Origin: an uncultured Lachnospiraceae bacterium
GTDB lineage: Bacteria > Bacillota > Clostridia > Lachnospirales > Lachnospiraceae
Length of the DNA: 40,831 nt
Reading direction: 5' to 3'
Assembly: GCA_905233695.1 (NCBI GenBank)
Contig: CAJODN010000024.1
Span: 1 to 40,831 of the forward strand
Below the pieces are notes generated by a model. It was not told the origin of the DNA. It saw nothing but the letters and a program-made list of their open reading frames with translations, and ran no database searches. Position numbers and translations under genes: made by a program. Numbering within the stretch: the first letter of the stretch is position 1; each line of letters begins with the position of its first letter. Positions 24,052-33,059 of this stretch are shown here, in pieces.

Positions 24052-25113
24052 CTACCGGTTCTGCTTCAGCACAGAGAACACCCCCGGCATCCCATTTTTA
24101 ACGAGGGACACCTTCCCGGCAATGAAAATCGTACCCTTTACATTACAATTATAAATGGGCAAATAGAGAACCCTAAGCTTCGGACCGACATCAAGGTAGT
24201 TACGAAGCTTACGGAACAATTTAGATTTAAATTCATCCCTGAGGAAGCTTGATATCTCTTCCTCGGGGATTTCTGCGTTAATTTGGCGCTCTACCGCAGA
24301 GAGGAGCCATCTGTAGTATTCTCCCGCAAGAACCGATAAGCAATATCTGTCAAGTGTTCCAAAGCGCTTCTGCTGGTTGTAGAACTTCTTTATGCGCTTC
24401 TTCTGCAATTCAAAATACTCCGGAAGATACTTCTCCGTAAGCCTATTATCGGCGGTATTGCAGTAGCGGTACAATTTATCCTCCAGGACAACAAGAGACG
24501 AGGCATTTTCGAATGCATCAATATTGAAGAGTATGTCTTCTACATGCTTGATGTCTGTGAATCTAGCCTTACATTTCCTAAGATAATCAAGGTTATAGGC
24601 CTTGTTCCAAGGATATCCTAGCATTGTCTCCTCCTCAAGGAGTACTGCGAAGCGATGTATGTCCTCTTTCTCTGTTAAATGCGTACTTGGCAGGGAATGA
24701 GAATTCTTATACATAAGCTGTCCGTCTGCATTGTAATATTCTTCCCAAAGAGAGTACACCAAGATGTCCGGGTGTCTCTTTTCGATGGCTTTCACAACTG
24801 TGCTGAAAAGCTTCTTGTCATACTTGTCATCAGAGTCCAGGAATATGATGTAGTCGCCGGTAGCTTTATCGAGCCCGACATTTCTCGTTAGCCCCGGTCC
24901 CAAGTTCTCATTGTTGGTGACATATGACACATTAGTATATTTCTGCGCATAGGTTTTGCAGATTCCTTCCGTTGAATCTGTGGACGCGTCGTTAACAAGA
25001 ATAAGTTCGAAGTTCTTGTAGTCCTGCGAGAGTACATTCTCTACGCAGGGCACGAGGGAGGTCTCCCTATTGTAAATGGGTATTACTATTGATAGCTTTA
25101 TTTTATTACTCAT
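24052..25113 (-). CDS. Glycosyltransferase family 2
   Basis: A 353-residue GT-A fold glycosyltransferase. N-terminal motifs: LSIVIPIYNRETSLVPCVEN, LILVNDASTDST (nucleotide-sugar binding), NLGPGLTRNVGLDKATGDY and the metal-binding FLDSDDKYD (DxD-like, residue ~94). The C-terminal ~120 residues hold basic and aromatic segments common in capsule or wall-polysaccharide transferases. No clear membrane helix. The start codon lies 3 bp after the phosphatase stop, with GGAG inside the end of that gene, so the two are coupled. It converges on htrA with 12 bp between the stops. The donor and acceptor cannot be told from sequence. Confidence 0.9.
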   Translation of the reverse strand: MSNKIKLSIVIPIYNRETSLVPCVENVLSQDYKNFELILVNDASTDSTEGICKTYAQKYTNVSYVTNNENLGPGLTRNVGLDKATGDYIIFLDSDDKYDKKLFSTVVKAIEKRHPDILVYSLWEEYYNADGQLMYKNSHSLPSTHLTEKEDIHRFAVLLEEETMLGYPWNKAYNLDYLRKCKARFTDIKHVEDILFNIDAFENASSLVVLEDKLYRYCNTADNRLTEKYLPEYFELQKKRIKKFYNQQKRFGTLDRYCLSVLAGEYYRWLLSAVERQINAEIPEEEISSFLRDEFKSKLFRKLRNYLDVGPKLRVLYLPIYNCNVKGTIFIAGKVSLVKNGMPGVFSVLKQNR

Positions 25114-25116
25114 TTT

Positions 25117-25716
25117 TTACTCCATTTCTTGCGCCTTCGGTCTCAACGAATTGTTAATATATCTATGCTGCCCCTTTACCGACTGGAACACGCGTATCTC
25201 ACAGTTCTTCGGCCTTGGCCTCCAATAGAGCCCACTCTCCTTGTCCATAAGATACCCTGACATCGGCCTCATTATTCCACCGTGACATACAACAAGTACA
25301 TTCTTATAGTTCTTTGTCTCCAACTCTTTTAGAAATCCATGGCTTCGGCTTACCATAGATTCCACCGATTCAACCGTTTTGGGGTTCGGGAATGTCTCCG
25401 GGAATAGCCAAAAGGCGTTGAAGCGCGGCCCTAGGTTATTATATTTCCTAAGCTCATAATCTCCGAACTCGACTTCTCTTATTCTTTCGTCAGTAATAAT
25501 CTCTTCTTCCGGCTTGCCGGAGAGGATAGAAGCGGTCTGGATTGCTCTGATCAGCGGACTGGAATATACGGCGTCGAACTCTATGCCTTCTAAGAATGGA
25601 CGAGCTTCCTTCGCCTGAGTAATTCCATTCTCGTTAAGGGGTTCGTCTGTCCGTCCCTGCATCAGCTTCCGCCTGTTTAATTCCGTCTGTCCGTGTCTGG
25701 TTAAGTATATTTTCAT
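25117..25716 (-). CDS. Histidine phosphatase family protein (phosphoglycerate mutase-like)
   Basis: A 199-residue phosphatase. The phosphohistidine motif is IYLTRHGQTELNRR (His ~8). It also has LNENGITQAKEA, FDAVYSSPLIRAIQTASIL (Arg near 58), a Glu in REVEFGDYE and the second histidine in VLVVCHGGIMRP (~145). This is the broad-specificity branch rather than glycolytic mutase: the length is short and the insert after the Glu differs. The substrate is unknown. ATG on the minus strand follows AAGGAG (25725-25730). It is the third gene of the trkH-nth run. Confidence 0.9.
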   Translation of the reverse strand: MKIYLTRHGQTELNRRKLMQGRTDEPLNENGITQAKEARPFLEGIEFDAVYSSPLIRAIQTASILSGKPEEEIITDERIREVEFGDYELRKYNNLGPRFNAFWLFPETFPNPKTVESVESMVSRSHGFLKELETKNYKNVLVVCHGGIMRPMSGYLMDKESGLYWRPRPKNCEIRVFQSVKGQHRYINNSLRPKAQEME

Positions 25717-25759
25717 AATTAACTCCTTGTAAGCATATAGCTAACAGGCAAGTACATAG

Positions 25760-26395
25760 TCATACATTTATACATAAATCTTGTAATGGACACTCATCAC
25801 ACTTGGGCTTTTTCGCATAACATATATTCCTGCCAAATGTTATAATCTGTATGTTATATAGTATCCAGTGCTCCTCAGGGAGTACTCGCATCAAATCTTT
25901 TTCAACCTTGACGGGGTCCGACTCGGTGGTAAGCCCCAACCTCCTGGATATCCTAAGCACATGCGTATCAACAACGATACTCGGTATATGATACACATTT
26001 CCCAGAATAACATTGGCAGTCTTCCGTCCCACACCGTCAAGCGTCAGAAGCTCATCCATATTGTCCGGCACGCGCCCATCGTATTCAGATATAAGCTTCT
26101 TGCAACAGTTAATGATATTCTTAGACTTCGCCCTGTGGAAACCTATGGAATGGATATCCTTCTCCAGTTCCGAAGCCGAAGCCGAGGCGAATGCATCCAA
26201 GGTCGGATATTTCACGAAGAGGTCCTTTGTCACCATATTAACTCGTTCATCGGTACACTGTGCACTCAGGATAACCGCAATAAGAAGCTCGTAGGGCTCA
26301 GTGTGATTAAGGTAACATATGTATTCCGTTCCGTATGTTTCGTCAAGCACATCAAGAATAGCTTTAACTCGCTCTGTAGAGATAGTAGTTCCCAT
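25760..26395 (-). CDS. nth: Endonuclease III
   Basis: A 211-residue DNA glycosylase/AP lyase that removes oxidised pyrimidines in base excision repair. Seen: PYELLIAVILSAQCTDERVN, the helix-hairpin-helix with catalytic lysine LLTLDGVGRKTANVILG (Lys ~120), the catalytic aspartate in VVDTHVLRISRRLG (~138), and a C-terminal 4Fe-4S site CYAKKPKCDECPLQDLC with Cys spacing 6-2-5. Length and motifs are complete. Its ATG overlaps the trkH stop in TAATG, so translation is coupled to trkH. It is followed by a phosphatase after 43 bp. Confidence 0.97.
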   Translation of the reverse strand: MGTTISTERVKAILDVLDETYGTEYICYLNHTEPYELLIAVILSAQCTDERVNMVTKDLFVKYPTLDAFASASASELEKDIHSIGFHRAKSKNIINCCKKLISEYDGRVPDNMDELLTLDGVGRKTANVILGNVYHIPSIVVDTHVLRISRRLGLTTESDPVKVEKDLMRVLPEEHWILYNIQIITFGRNICYAKKPKCDECPLQDLCINV

Positions 26396-27858
26396 TAGTA
26401 ACCCTTTCTGTACTTAACGAAGGTACCCTTCCAAATGCTGGGGTGGAAAAGCATCAGCATCGGGAATATCTCAAGTCTTCCCGCAAGCATGTCGAATATA
26501 AGCACCCATTTGCAGGGGATAGAGAAGAAGCTGAAGTTCGCTGTTGGACCAACCATATCGAGGCCCGGACCGATATTATTGAATGTTGCCACCACCGATG
26601 TAAATGTTGTGACAAGGTCATGGCCGTCAAGTGCAATAAGTATCAGGGAAACAATAAACACTGTGGCATATGAAACAAAATAAATCGCTGTTCCGCGAAG
26701 CGTCTTGGAATCAACCGTTTGCCTGTCCATTTTAATGGACTTAACCTCACGGGGTCTAAGGAACGAATTGGCTTCTCGAAGAAACATTTTCACACCGATA
26801 CATATTCTGGATACCTTGATTCCGCCGGCAGTACTTCCCGCGCATCCGCCACAGAACATAAGAAGTACAAGGAGTACTCTTGAAAACGTCGGCCAGGCGT
26901 TGAAGTCAGTTGTGGAATATCCCGTAGTTGTCATTATGGAAGCAACCTGGAATGATGACTTGGTGATGGCATCGAATAAGCTTTCGCACATTGAATATAT
27001 GTTGATTGTAATTACTATTATTGCCGCCAGTACGATTCCGAAGTAAGTCCATATTTCTTCTTTTGAAAATGCTTTTTTGAAGCGGCGGAACAGTATCAAA
27101 ACGTAGGCGTCAAATGTGACTCCGAAGAGAAGCATAAATATTGTTATAACCCACTGCGATGCTACAGGGTAGCTGCCAACCGATGTATTAAGTATTCCGA
27201 AGCCTCCCGTTCCGGCTGTTCCGAAGGTCATACAGATTGAGTCGAATACCGGAAGGCCGGTAATGAGTAGGATTATGAATTCAAGCGCTGTAAGAACAGA
27301 GTAGATAACATACAGAAGAAGCGCTGTCTGCTTTAACTGTGGCAACGATTTCTCCACCTGCGGCCCCGGCGATTCTGCTTTCATTAGGTTAACGTTGGAA
27401 CCACCCGTCAGCGGAATAACGGCAAGCAGGAAGATAAGGATTCCCATACCGCCAACCCAGTGTGTGAAGCTTCGCCATATAAGTGATGCGTGTGAGAGTG
27501 CTTCCACATCTTCGAGGATACTGGATCCTGTTGTTGTGAAGCCCGAAACGATTTCGAACATAGCATTTGTAAATGAGGGGATTTCTCCTGCGAATACGAG
27601 GGGAAGTGCGCCGAATATGGATAGGAATATCCAGCAGAGAGCTGTGGCGACGCAACCCTCTTTTATGTATAAAGTGTTGTTTTTTGGTTTGAAAAAGTTA
27701 ATAATCGAGCCCAATGCAAATAGAGCGACAGCCATTATGGCATAGATAAAGCCCTCCGATTCGTTGTACACAAGTGCCGTGATTGACGGAATCAGAAAGA
27801 GGAGGCCTTCTATTCTAATAATGTGTCCCACGATGTGGACTATCATTCTAAAGTTCAT
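26395..27858 (-). CDS. trkH: Trk-type potassium uptake transmembrane protein
   Basis: A 487-residue TrkH/KtrB-family K+ transporter with four repeated M1-P-M2 units. The filter segments are visible in order: [28 protein letters not shown] and FNNIGPG. Also [20 protein letters not shown] and [17 protein letters not shown]. The start is [13 protein letters not shown] at 27858, chosen over 27879 because GAGGAA lies 5-6 nt before it and the longer start would run into repeat element E. The usual partner trkA/ktrA is not in the window. Promoter at 27992-28020 and repeat element E form its 5' region. Confidence 0.95.
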   Translation of the reverse strand: MNFRMIVHIVGHIIRIEGLLFLIPSITALVYNESEGFIYAIMAVALFALGSIINFFKPKNNTLYIKEGCVATALCWIFLSIFGALPLVFAGEIPSFTNAMFEIVSGFTTTGSSILEDVEALSHASLIWRSFTHWVGGMGILIFLLAVIPLTGGSNVNLMKAESPGPQVEKSLPQLKQTALLLYVIYSVLTALEFIILLITGLPVFDSICMTFGTAGTGGFGILNTSVGSYPVASQWVITIFMLLFGVTFDAYVLILFRRFKKAFSKEEIWTYFGIVLAAIIVITINIYSMCESLFDAITKSSFQVASIMTTTGYSTTDFNAWPTFSRVLLVLLMFCGGCAGSTAGGIKVSRICIGVKMFLREANSFLRPREVKSIKMDRQTVDSKTLRGTAIYFVSYATVFIVSLILIALDGHDLVTTFTSVVATFNNIGPGLDMVGPTANFSFFSIPCKWVLIFDMLAGRLEIFPMLMLFHPSIWKGTFVKYRKGY

Positions 27859-27879
27859 AGTGAGTTCCTCTAATTCCAT

Positions 27880-27985
27880 TAATTCGGCTCATCACCAAGC
27901 ACCCGCACGCTCATACGAAATGTCGTATGCGCACCCCGAACGGGGTGTGCCGGTAACTTAGCGGGTCTTGGCTGATTCGCCGTCT
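27880..27985 (-). repeat. Interspersed hairpin element, copy E (long-loop form)
   Basis: Read on the minus strand, from high to low coordinates: ATCA (27976-27973), bulged G, CCAAG (27971-27967), A, CCCGC (27965-27961) pairs with GCGGG (27906-27902), TG, CTTGG (27899-27895), TGAT (27894-27891). The loop holds two further hairpins: GCACACCCC/GGGGTGCGC (27950-27929, one mismatch) and a perfect CATACGA/TCGTATG (27929-27912). CCCGC/GCGGG is a double compensatory change relative to copies B and C. It lies between the trkH promoter and start codon and points the same way as trkH. Confidence 0.92.
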
Positions 27986-27991
27986 GCCTAA

Positions 27992-28020
27992 ATTCTAGTT
28001 TATATATAGTATTCCGTCAA
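27992..28020 (-). promoter_or_regulatory. Promoter of trkH
   Basis: On the minus strand TTGACG (28020-28015), spacer 17, TAGAAT (27997-27992). Start of transcription would be near 27985, which is the 5' edge of repeat element E, so the element would form the leader of the trkH message. Confidence 0.8.
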
Positions 28021-28038
28021 TAGACACTTGCCATTTGA

Positions 28039-28067
28039 TTGATAATTTACTTAATATATGATAAAAT
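28039..28067 (+). promoter_or_regulatory. Promoter of glf
   Basis: TTGATA (28039-28044), spacer 17, TAAAAT (28062-28067). Start near 28074, leaving a leader of about 32 nt. It is divergent from the trkH promoter, with 18 bp between the two -35 boxes. Confidence 0.65.
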
Positions 28068-28105
28068 TTTCTGGTATAAATATGGTAAAACGGAGGAAAC
28101 TGTTT

Positions 28106-29224
28106 ATGAAATACGATTATCTTGTTGTGGGTGCCGGCTTGTTTGGCGCAACGTTTGCATATGAAGCCAAGAAACGGGGTAAAACCTGCCTTGTTATTGA
28201 CAGGAGAGATCATATTGCGGGAAATGTGTATACAAAGGAAGAGGCCGGAATTAACGTTCACGTCTACGGCGCACACATTTTCCATACATCGGACAAAGCA
28301 ATATGGGATTATATAAACGAGTTCGCTGAATTCAATAATTATATTAATCAGCCGGTTGCCGTATATAAGGACGAGCTCTATAACTTGCCCTTCAATATGA
28401 ATACCTTCAGCAAGATGTGGGGTATTAAGACTCCCGCCGAGGCTAAGGAGATAATCGAGAAGCAGAAGGCAGAATATAATATCGACGAGCCCAAGAACCT
28501 TGAGGAGCAGGCGCTTTCCCTTGCCGGCAAGGACGTATACGAGAAGCTTATTAAGGGCTACACCGAGAAGCAGTGGGGTAGGAAATGTACGGACCTTCCC
28601 GCATTTATCATAAAGCGTCTCCCTATGAGATTCAGGTACGACAACAACTATTTCAACGATAGATATCAAGGTATCCCCATAGGAGGATATACTAAGATTG
28701 TAGAGAAGATGCTTGATGGTATCAACGTCAAGGTCAACGAGGATTTCTTCGACCTTAAGAAGACCGGTAAGCTTTCTGACGGCACGGAAGTAGAATACGA
28801 CAGGATTCTCTTCACAGGTCAGATCGATGAGTATTTCGACTCTAAGTTCGGACCGCTTGAGTACCGCTCAGTTCGTTTCGAGACGGAAGAGCTTGACACC
28901 GATAACTACCAGGGAAATGCTGTTGTGAACTATACGGAGCGCGAGGTTCCCTATACTCGAATTATTGAGCATAAGCATTTTGAATTCGGTGAACAGCCTA
29001 CGACGATTATTTCGAGAGAGTATTCATCTGAGTGGAGCCCCGGAGTTGAGCCCTATTATCCGGTCAACAACGACAAGAATAACGCCCTTTACGAGAAGTA
29101 CGCCGCTGAGGCGAAGAAGGAAGGAAATGTTATATTCGGCGGTCGTCTCGGTCAGTACAAGTATTACGATATGGATAAGGTGCTTATGGCTGCCCTCGAC
29201 TGTGTTAAAGAGGAATTTAATTAA
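28106..29224 (+). CDS. glf: UDP-galactopyranose mutase
   Basis: A 372-residue FAD enzyme that converts UDP-galactopyranose to UDP-galactofuranose for surface polysaccharide. Seen: DYLVVGAGLFGATFAYEA (FAD-binding GxGxxG-like), VIDRRDHIAGNVY, the catalytic-loop region GAHIFHTSD, KGYTEKQWGRKCTDLP, the R/N-rich RFRYDNNYFNDRYQGIPIGGYT and EYSSEWSPGVEPYYPV near the end. ATG 28106 has GGAGGAAA 5-8 nt upstream; the in-frame ATG at 28058 precedes the predicted -10 and is rejected. First gene of the right-hand polysaccharide group. Its product implies galactofuranose in a glycan of this organism. Confidence 0.97.
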   Translation: MKYDYLVVGAGLFGATFAYEAKKRGKTCLVIDRRDHIAGNVYTKEEAGINVHVYGAHIFHTSDKAIWDYINEFAEFNNYINQPVAVYKDELYNLPFNMNTFSKMWGIKTPAEAKEIIEKQKAEYNIDEPKNLEEQALSLAGKDVYEKLIKGYTEKQWGRKCTDLPAFIIKRLPMRFRYDNNYFNDRYQGIPIGGYTKIVEKMLDGINVKVNEDFFDLKKTGKLSDGTEVEYDRILFTGQIDEYFDSKFGPLEYRSVRFETEELDTDNYQGNAVVNYTEREVPYTRIIEHKHFEFGEQPTTIISREYSSEWSPGVEPYYPVNNDKNNALYEKYAAEAKKEGNVIFGGRLGQYKYYDMDKVLMAALDCVKEEFN

Positions 29225-29244
29225 GCTAAAGCTTTCGGTGAATA

Positions 29245-30900
29245 ATGGATTATATTTACGCCAAATATAAATATTCCAACAAAATAAAACTGGTTAGAAT
29301 GCTTCTTGTTATCGCGATAGCGGTTACTTGCTTTGTGGTAGGGGGTGTCCGAATATTCGGACATAATCCCGATGCCGGCGCAGGCTTCAGAGGCTACGCA
29401 TGGTTTGTTCTTATCGTAGGAGGAATCCTGGTGCTGGTTGTCGGGTTCTTCGAAATATACAGAGAGATTCCCATAGACAAGGTATATCCTTTTATCGCCA
29501 TTACGCTGGGGATTATTTATATCGTGCTTGTTCCCGCATTCGAGACGCCGGATGAGCACGACCATTTCAATTCCGCATATCTTGTCTCGGACGAATATAT
29601 GAGTACCGATTATAATCCGAGTATAGAGGTTGATAAGAAGTATGGGCCGGTGCTCGTTAGGGATGCGAGATACGCGGACGCCAAGTTCCCGGACACAAGC
29701 TTCCCTGAGAGAATCGATACTTCCCAGTATGAAGCTTATATTAGTTCTCTTGGAAATGTGTCATCCGAAGAGGACGTTATGGTAAGGACCACATGGAAGT
29801 CATCTAACGAAGGCTTCATAATGTATTATCTTCCCGCGGTGGGAGTAACATTTGCCAGAATCCTTAACCTTAATTTCGGTTATGTGTACGGCTTCGGAGC
29901 ATTACTCAACGTAATCTTCTATGTGCTGATGACAAGCTACGCCATAAGGAAGATGCCCTTCGGTAAGAGGATACTGTTTATAATTGCGCTTCTTCCGATT
30001 ACGCTTCAGCAGGCCGCATCGTTTTCCTATGACAGCGGAACCATAGCGTGCATAACGGTTGTTATAGCGCAAGCATTTTTCCTAAAGTACGGCGACAGGA
30101 GTACAAGACATAATTGGAAGTGGAATATAGAGATTCCCTTTATTAAGGTATCCGTAACGGAACTTCTTATGTACGTCTTTTGCGGATTCCTTCTGTTAAA
30201 TGTGAAGAGGGGCGTATTCTTAATAGTGTTCCTTCTTCCCATTGCACTTTGTATTAATAAGAAATGGTTTACGGGACGAGGGAAGCTTATAACAATACCC
30301 GTTATAGTGATAGCGATTGCCGGTGCAGCAGCCTATGTTGTATTTCTCGGCGGTTACGCTAAGGTAGTAACATTTCTTACAGCTGTCCCTCAGGATATAA
30401 GAGGAACATTTGGGGTAAGCGGAGTGGCGCCCATAGAATATATTAATAATCCGGGGCGACTCTTCAGCCTGATTATTAATTACGTTAAGGAAGAAAAGAC
30501 TCACATATTTAATCAACTTGGCGGAGGAGTCCTGGGCTTTTACAGGATTTTTATGTCGACGAAGATTGCAGGATTTAATCTCGTTCTTCTACTTCTTTCC
30601 ATGATTAGGTATAATAAGGAAGACGATAGATTTCATGTGGGTAACAGAATTGTTTCGTTTCTCATAGGACTTGCGCCCGTTGTAATAACATTTACCGCAA
30701 TGCTCCTGTATTGGACATATCCGTGGGATACGAAGGTTGAGGGCTTCCAGGGAAGATACATAATACCGACACTCTCAATCATGATGCTTTCTGTGGGAAG
30801 ATGGCAGAAGATTCGCATTCCCAACGTGGACAACCTATTTATAATATTAATGACCGTCTCAAGCTACGCAGGTATGATAAGCGTATTGGGATTTGTATAG
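29245..30900 (+). CDS. DUF2142 multi-pass membrane protein
   Basis: A 551-residue protein with about twelve to thirteen helices. The segment LVPAFETPDEHDHFNSAYLVSD (about residues 92-113), with acidic residues after the second helix, is characteristic of DUF2142 proteins, which resemble GT-C glycosyltransferases. Also seen are a large extracellular loop (~115-190) and FQGRYIIPTLSIMMLSV near the end, matching the RY(x)xP motif of this family. It may transfer a sugar from a polyprenyl carrier outside the membrane, but this is inference. It starts 20 bp after glf with a weak ribosome site, so it is probably in the same operon. Confidence 0.82.
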   Translation: MDYIYAKYKYSNKIKLVRMLLVIAIAVTCFVVGGVRIFGHNPDAGAGFRGYAWFVLIVGGILVLVVGFFEIYREIPIDKVYPFIAITLGIIYIVLVPAFETPDEHDHFNSAYLVSDEYMSTDYNPSIEVDKKYGPVLVRDARYADAKFPDTSFPERIDTSQYEAYISSLGNVSSEEDVMVRTTWKSSNEGFIMYYLPAVGVTFARILNLNFGYVYGFGALLNVIFYVLMTSYAIRKMPFGKRILFIIALLPITLQQAASFSYDSGTIACITVVIAQAFFLKYGDRSTRHNWKWNIEIPFIKVSVTELLMYVFCGFLLLNVKRGVFLIVFLLPIALCINKKWFTGRGKLITIPVIVIAIAGAAAYVVFLGGYAKVVTFLTAVPQDIRGTFGVSGVAPIEYINNPGRLFSLIINYVKEEKTHIFNQLGGGVLGFYRIFMSTKIAGFNLVLLLLSMIRYNKEDDRFHVGNRIVSFLIGLAPVVITFTAMLLYWTYPWDTKVEGFQGRYIIPTLSIMMLSVGRWQKIRIPNVDNLFIILMTVSSYAGMISVLGFV

Positions 30901-30912
30901 GAGGAAAAAATA

Positions 30913-31488
30913 ATGAAAGACAAATTAAAGGCATTCAGAATCGAGACCTACTTATCGGCATTAATCTCGCTGGTAATTGGTGTCCTATTCATAATATTCC
31001 CGATAGATGCCGAATCAATTCTTGCAATTATCATAGGCGTATTCATTCTTGTAATTGCGGCAATTATGCTGATAGGCTCCATCATGATGATGCCGGCCGG
31101 TATTCCCGGACTTCTCTTATCGCTACTTCTGGGATTCCTCGGCATATGGATTATACTTAATCCCGCAAGCTTTATGAGAATAATACCGATTGCAATCGGT
31201 ATCATGATTGTTGTACACGGTATATCCGACTTCTCGGCATCCTTTGGCGTGAAGGCGCTGGGGGTTAAGACCTGGTGGGTAATGCTTGTATTCTCGATTC
31301 TTAGCATTGCGCTTGGATTCGTATGTATATTCTGTGCATTCGGAGTTCTGGAATTATCCGGAATTATCATGGGTGTAATTCTTATTATCGATGCCGTTGT
31401 GACCACCATCGTCACAATACGAAGCTCGTCGTATATGAAGAAGATGGCGAACGGCCCGGGATATGTGGAGTCTAAAGTAGTTAAATAA
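30913..31488 (+). CDS. DUF308/HdeD-like membrane protein
   Basis: A 191-residue protein with about six helices in three two-helix units, each like YLSALISLVIGVLFIIFP followed by a glycine-rich helix and ILNP. This is the DUF308/HdeD pattern; the function is not known in Gram-positives. A short charged tail (SSSYMKKMANGPGYVESKVVK) is cytoplasmic. ATG follows AGGAGGAAAAAATA at normal spacing, 12 bp after the DUF2142 stop. It is a distant relative of the protein at 8512, but the two are clearly different in sequence. Confidence 0.82.
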   Translation: MKDKLKAFRIETYLSALISLVIGVLFIIFPIDAESILAIIIGVFILVIAAIMLIGSIMMMPAGIPGLLLSLLLGFLGIWIILNPASFMRIIPIAIGIMIVVHGISDFSASFGVKALGVKTWWVMLVFSILSIALGFVCIFCAFGVLELSGIIMGVILIIDAVVTTIVTIRSSSYMKKMANGPGYVESKVVK

Positions 31489-31510
31489 GCCTGAGTGTGG
31501 GAGTTCTGAT

Positions 31511-31732
31511 ATGACGATGGAATTCAAGATGGAGAGGAGCGGACTTCTAAGCGTGGGTGACGTTCTTCCCATAACAGAAGGCAAATTACCCAACTCATAC
31601 TACTACACCCTTGGGCGTAGTTTTGCCATGTCGGGTAATTACAAGATAACGGAACGTGTGTCTGCAACTGAGGGGAAGGTGGTGGACATTAAGGAGACAG
31701 AGAAGGGGTTCTACGTAATTGTAGAAGTATAG
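31511..31732 (+). CDS. Small protein of unknown function (73 aa)
   Basis: MTMEFKMERSGLLSVGDVLP begins a 73-residue protein with a predicted beta-rich pattern and no membrane helix, signal peptide or cysteine. It ends GKVVDIKETEKGFYVIVEV, which resembles the strand-turn-strand of a small barrel. I do not recognise the family. ATG 31511 follows GGGAG at about 7-nt spacing, 22 bp after the DUF308 gene. Its stop TAG directly joins repeat element F. Codon use looks like that of its neighbours, so I consider it real. Confidence 0.65.
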   Translation: MTMEFKMERSGLLSVGDVLPITEGKLPNSYYYTLGRSFAMSGNYKITERVSATEGKVVDIKETEKGFYVIVEV

Positions 31733-31856
31733 CAAGTAGCTGAGCGTGCAGGTGCTTGGTGATGAGCCGTATGAATAAGAGTAGATGGTCCGAAGACACA
31801 AGTATTAAAGTGAGTGATCATGTACTTGTCGCGAAGACACATAATGTGAACTAGAG
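31733..31856 (+). repeat. Interspersed hairpin element, copy F (rearranged, 3' units only)
   Basis: It starts CAAGTAGCTGAGCG like copy C, then jumps straight to a 3' unit: GCAGG (31748-31752), TG, CTTGG (31755-31759), TGAT (31760-31763). Two more 3'-unit tails follow: GGTCCGAAGACACAAG (31787-31802) and TACTTGTCGCGAAGACACAT (31823-31842). All 5' pairing arms are missing, as if deleted between the two GAGCG copies. ACAAGTA (31798-31804) and TACTTGT (31823-31829) give a new 7-bp hairpin. It precedes the DUF2804 gene. Confidence 0.8.
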
Positions 31857-31872
31857 ATAAGGGGGTAGTATT

Positions 31873-33030
31873 ATGGAGATTAGGGGAGATTACAGTAAGT
31901 ACATCAGCGAGACAAGGCGAACTCGCCCAACACCGAAAAGTATTGTTAAGGACGACGGCACTTGCGAATTCGGAACATTCGACAAAGAATTCGAAGAAAT
32001 GGATTTCGTGAAGCTCGACGGTCCCACCGCGCTTCCCAATCAGCTTAACAAGTGGAAGCTGACACTGTGGGAGGCATGCGAAGTACATTTTGATAACGGC
32101 GTACTTCTGTCGGCTGTAAGCGACATGGCGTTCTTCGGTAAGATTCTTAATGTGTTCTATGATAAGAGAACGAAGGAGACGTATTGCTGGGACATAAGCC
32201 TCGGAAGTGCAGATACACACATCGCGCCTAACCTTATCGGAGGAACCAAGGCATACGCAAGAACTGACGATGGCTTCATCAAGTATGTTAACAGGTTCGA
32301 GCGAGGCTATGCTAACCTTAAGGGTAAGAGTACGGGGAAATGTCTCGTCACTCGCCCGAGAAAGGATAAGACGGCGGTTGAAGCCATGAAGGAGAACTAT
32401 AAGGAGTGCGACATCAAGTTCAATCTGAAGCTTAAGAGGATGTCGGATCCTTCTGTTGTAAGTATTCCGTTTGACGAGGAGAGACCGAGACCGCTTTATT
32501 CTCAGAAGGACTTCTTCAAGGTTAAGGGTGAGCTTATTCTTAACGGTGAGAAGATGGTGGCAAATGAGAATACAACAGCCATAATTGATGACCACAGAGG
32601 CTACTATCCCAGGAAAGCTCACTATGACTGGGTGACAACCCTTGGTCGTTATAAGTTAGACGGCGAGGATAAATATCTCGCATTTAACCTGACGCGTAAT
32701 CAATCGATAGATCAAGAGAGATATAACGAGAACATACTCTGGCTGGAAGGAAAGTCAAGTCTTCTTCCGCCGGTAACATTCGAGCACAGCATCGCTACGG
32801 AAGATTTCAAGTACGAGCAGGAAGTGCTGATTCGAGATGAGTATGATATGGTGAATCTCACATACAAAGTTTACAGCCTTAACCCCATGGTAATGCATGC
32901 CGGAGTTGTCAACATTGACTACTACATTACCTTCGGTGAGCTCTTCGGCTACCTACGCGACGAAACCGGCAAGAAGTATGAGCTTGATGGTGTCATGGGC
33001 ATGGGCGAGGATAAGACGTTATTACTTTAA
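31873..33030 (+). CDS. DUF2804 family protein
   Basis: A 385-residue soluble protein of the DUF2804 family, which has a lipocalin-like beta fold by relationship; no activity is established. Recognisable are [32 protein letters not shown], and [20 protein letters not shown], followed by [19 protein letters not shown]. No signal peptide. ATG 31873 follows AAGGGGGTAGTATT. Repeat element F fills the upstream gap. It is followed 29 bp later by rfbA, so it may be co-transcribed with the dTDP-sugar genes, but no functional link is known to me. Confidence 0.83.
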   Translation: MEIRGDYSKYISETRRTRPTPKSIVKDDGTCEFGTFDKEFEEMDFVKLDGPTALPNQLNKWKLTLWEACEVHFDNGVLLSAVSDMAFFGKILNVFYDKRTKETYCWDISLGSADTHIAPNLIGGTKAYARTDDGFIKYVNRFERGYANLKGKSTGKCLVTRPRKDKTAVEAMKENYKECDIKFNLKLKRMSDPSVVSIPFDEERPRPLYSQKDFFKVKGELILNGEKMVANENTTAIIDDHRGYYPRKAHYDWVTTLGRYKLDGEDKYLAFNLTRNQSIDQERYNENILWLEGKSSLLPPVTFEHSIATEDFKYEQEVLIRDEYDMVNLTYKVYSLNPMVMHAGVVNIDYYITFGELFGYLRDETGKKYELDGVMGMGEDKTLLL

Positions 33031-33059
33031 GCAATATAAAAATTAGGAGGAAAACAGAC

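Noticed and set aside
27764-27961. Short plus-strand frame ending HPERGVPVT, similar to a frame at 34564-34827 minus
   Set aside because: The shared peptide is translated from the hairpin GCACACCCC/GGGGTGTGC of repeat elements E and G, not from a protein family.
28058-28105. Upstream start of glf at 28058
   Set aside because: It overlaps the predicted -10 box and adds residues absent from the family, while ATG 28106 has a strong GGAGG site.
27995-28669. 224-codon minus-strand frame opposite glf
   Set aside because: glf is certain in the plus frame; this frame has no ribosome site and overlaps the promoters.
31711-32622. 303-codon minus-strand open frame over DUF2804 gene and element F
   Set aside because: It is antisense to a recognisable DUF2804 protein. 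Part of its apparent peptide similarity to other frames (HHQAPARS-like) comes only from the shared DNA repeat.
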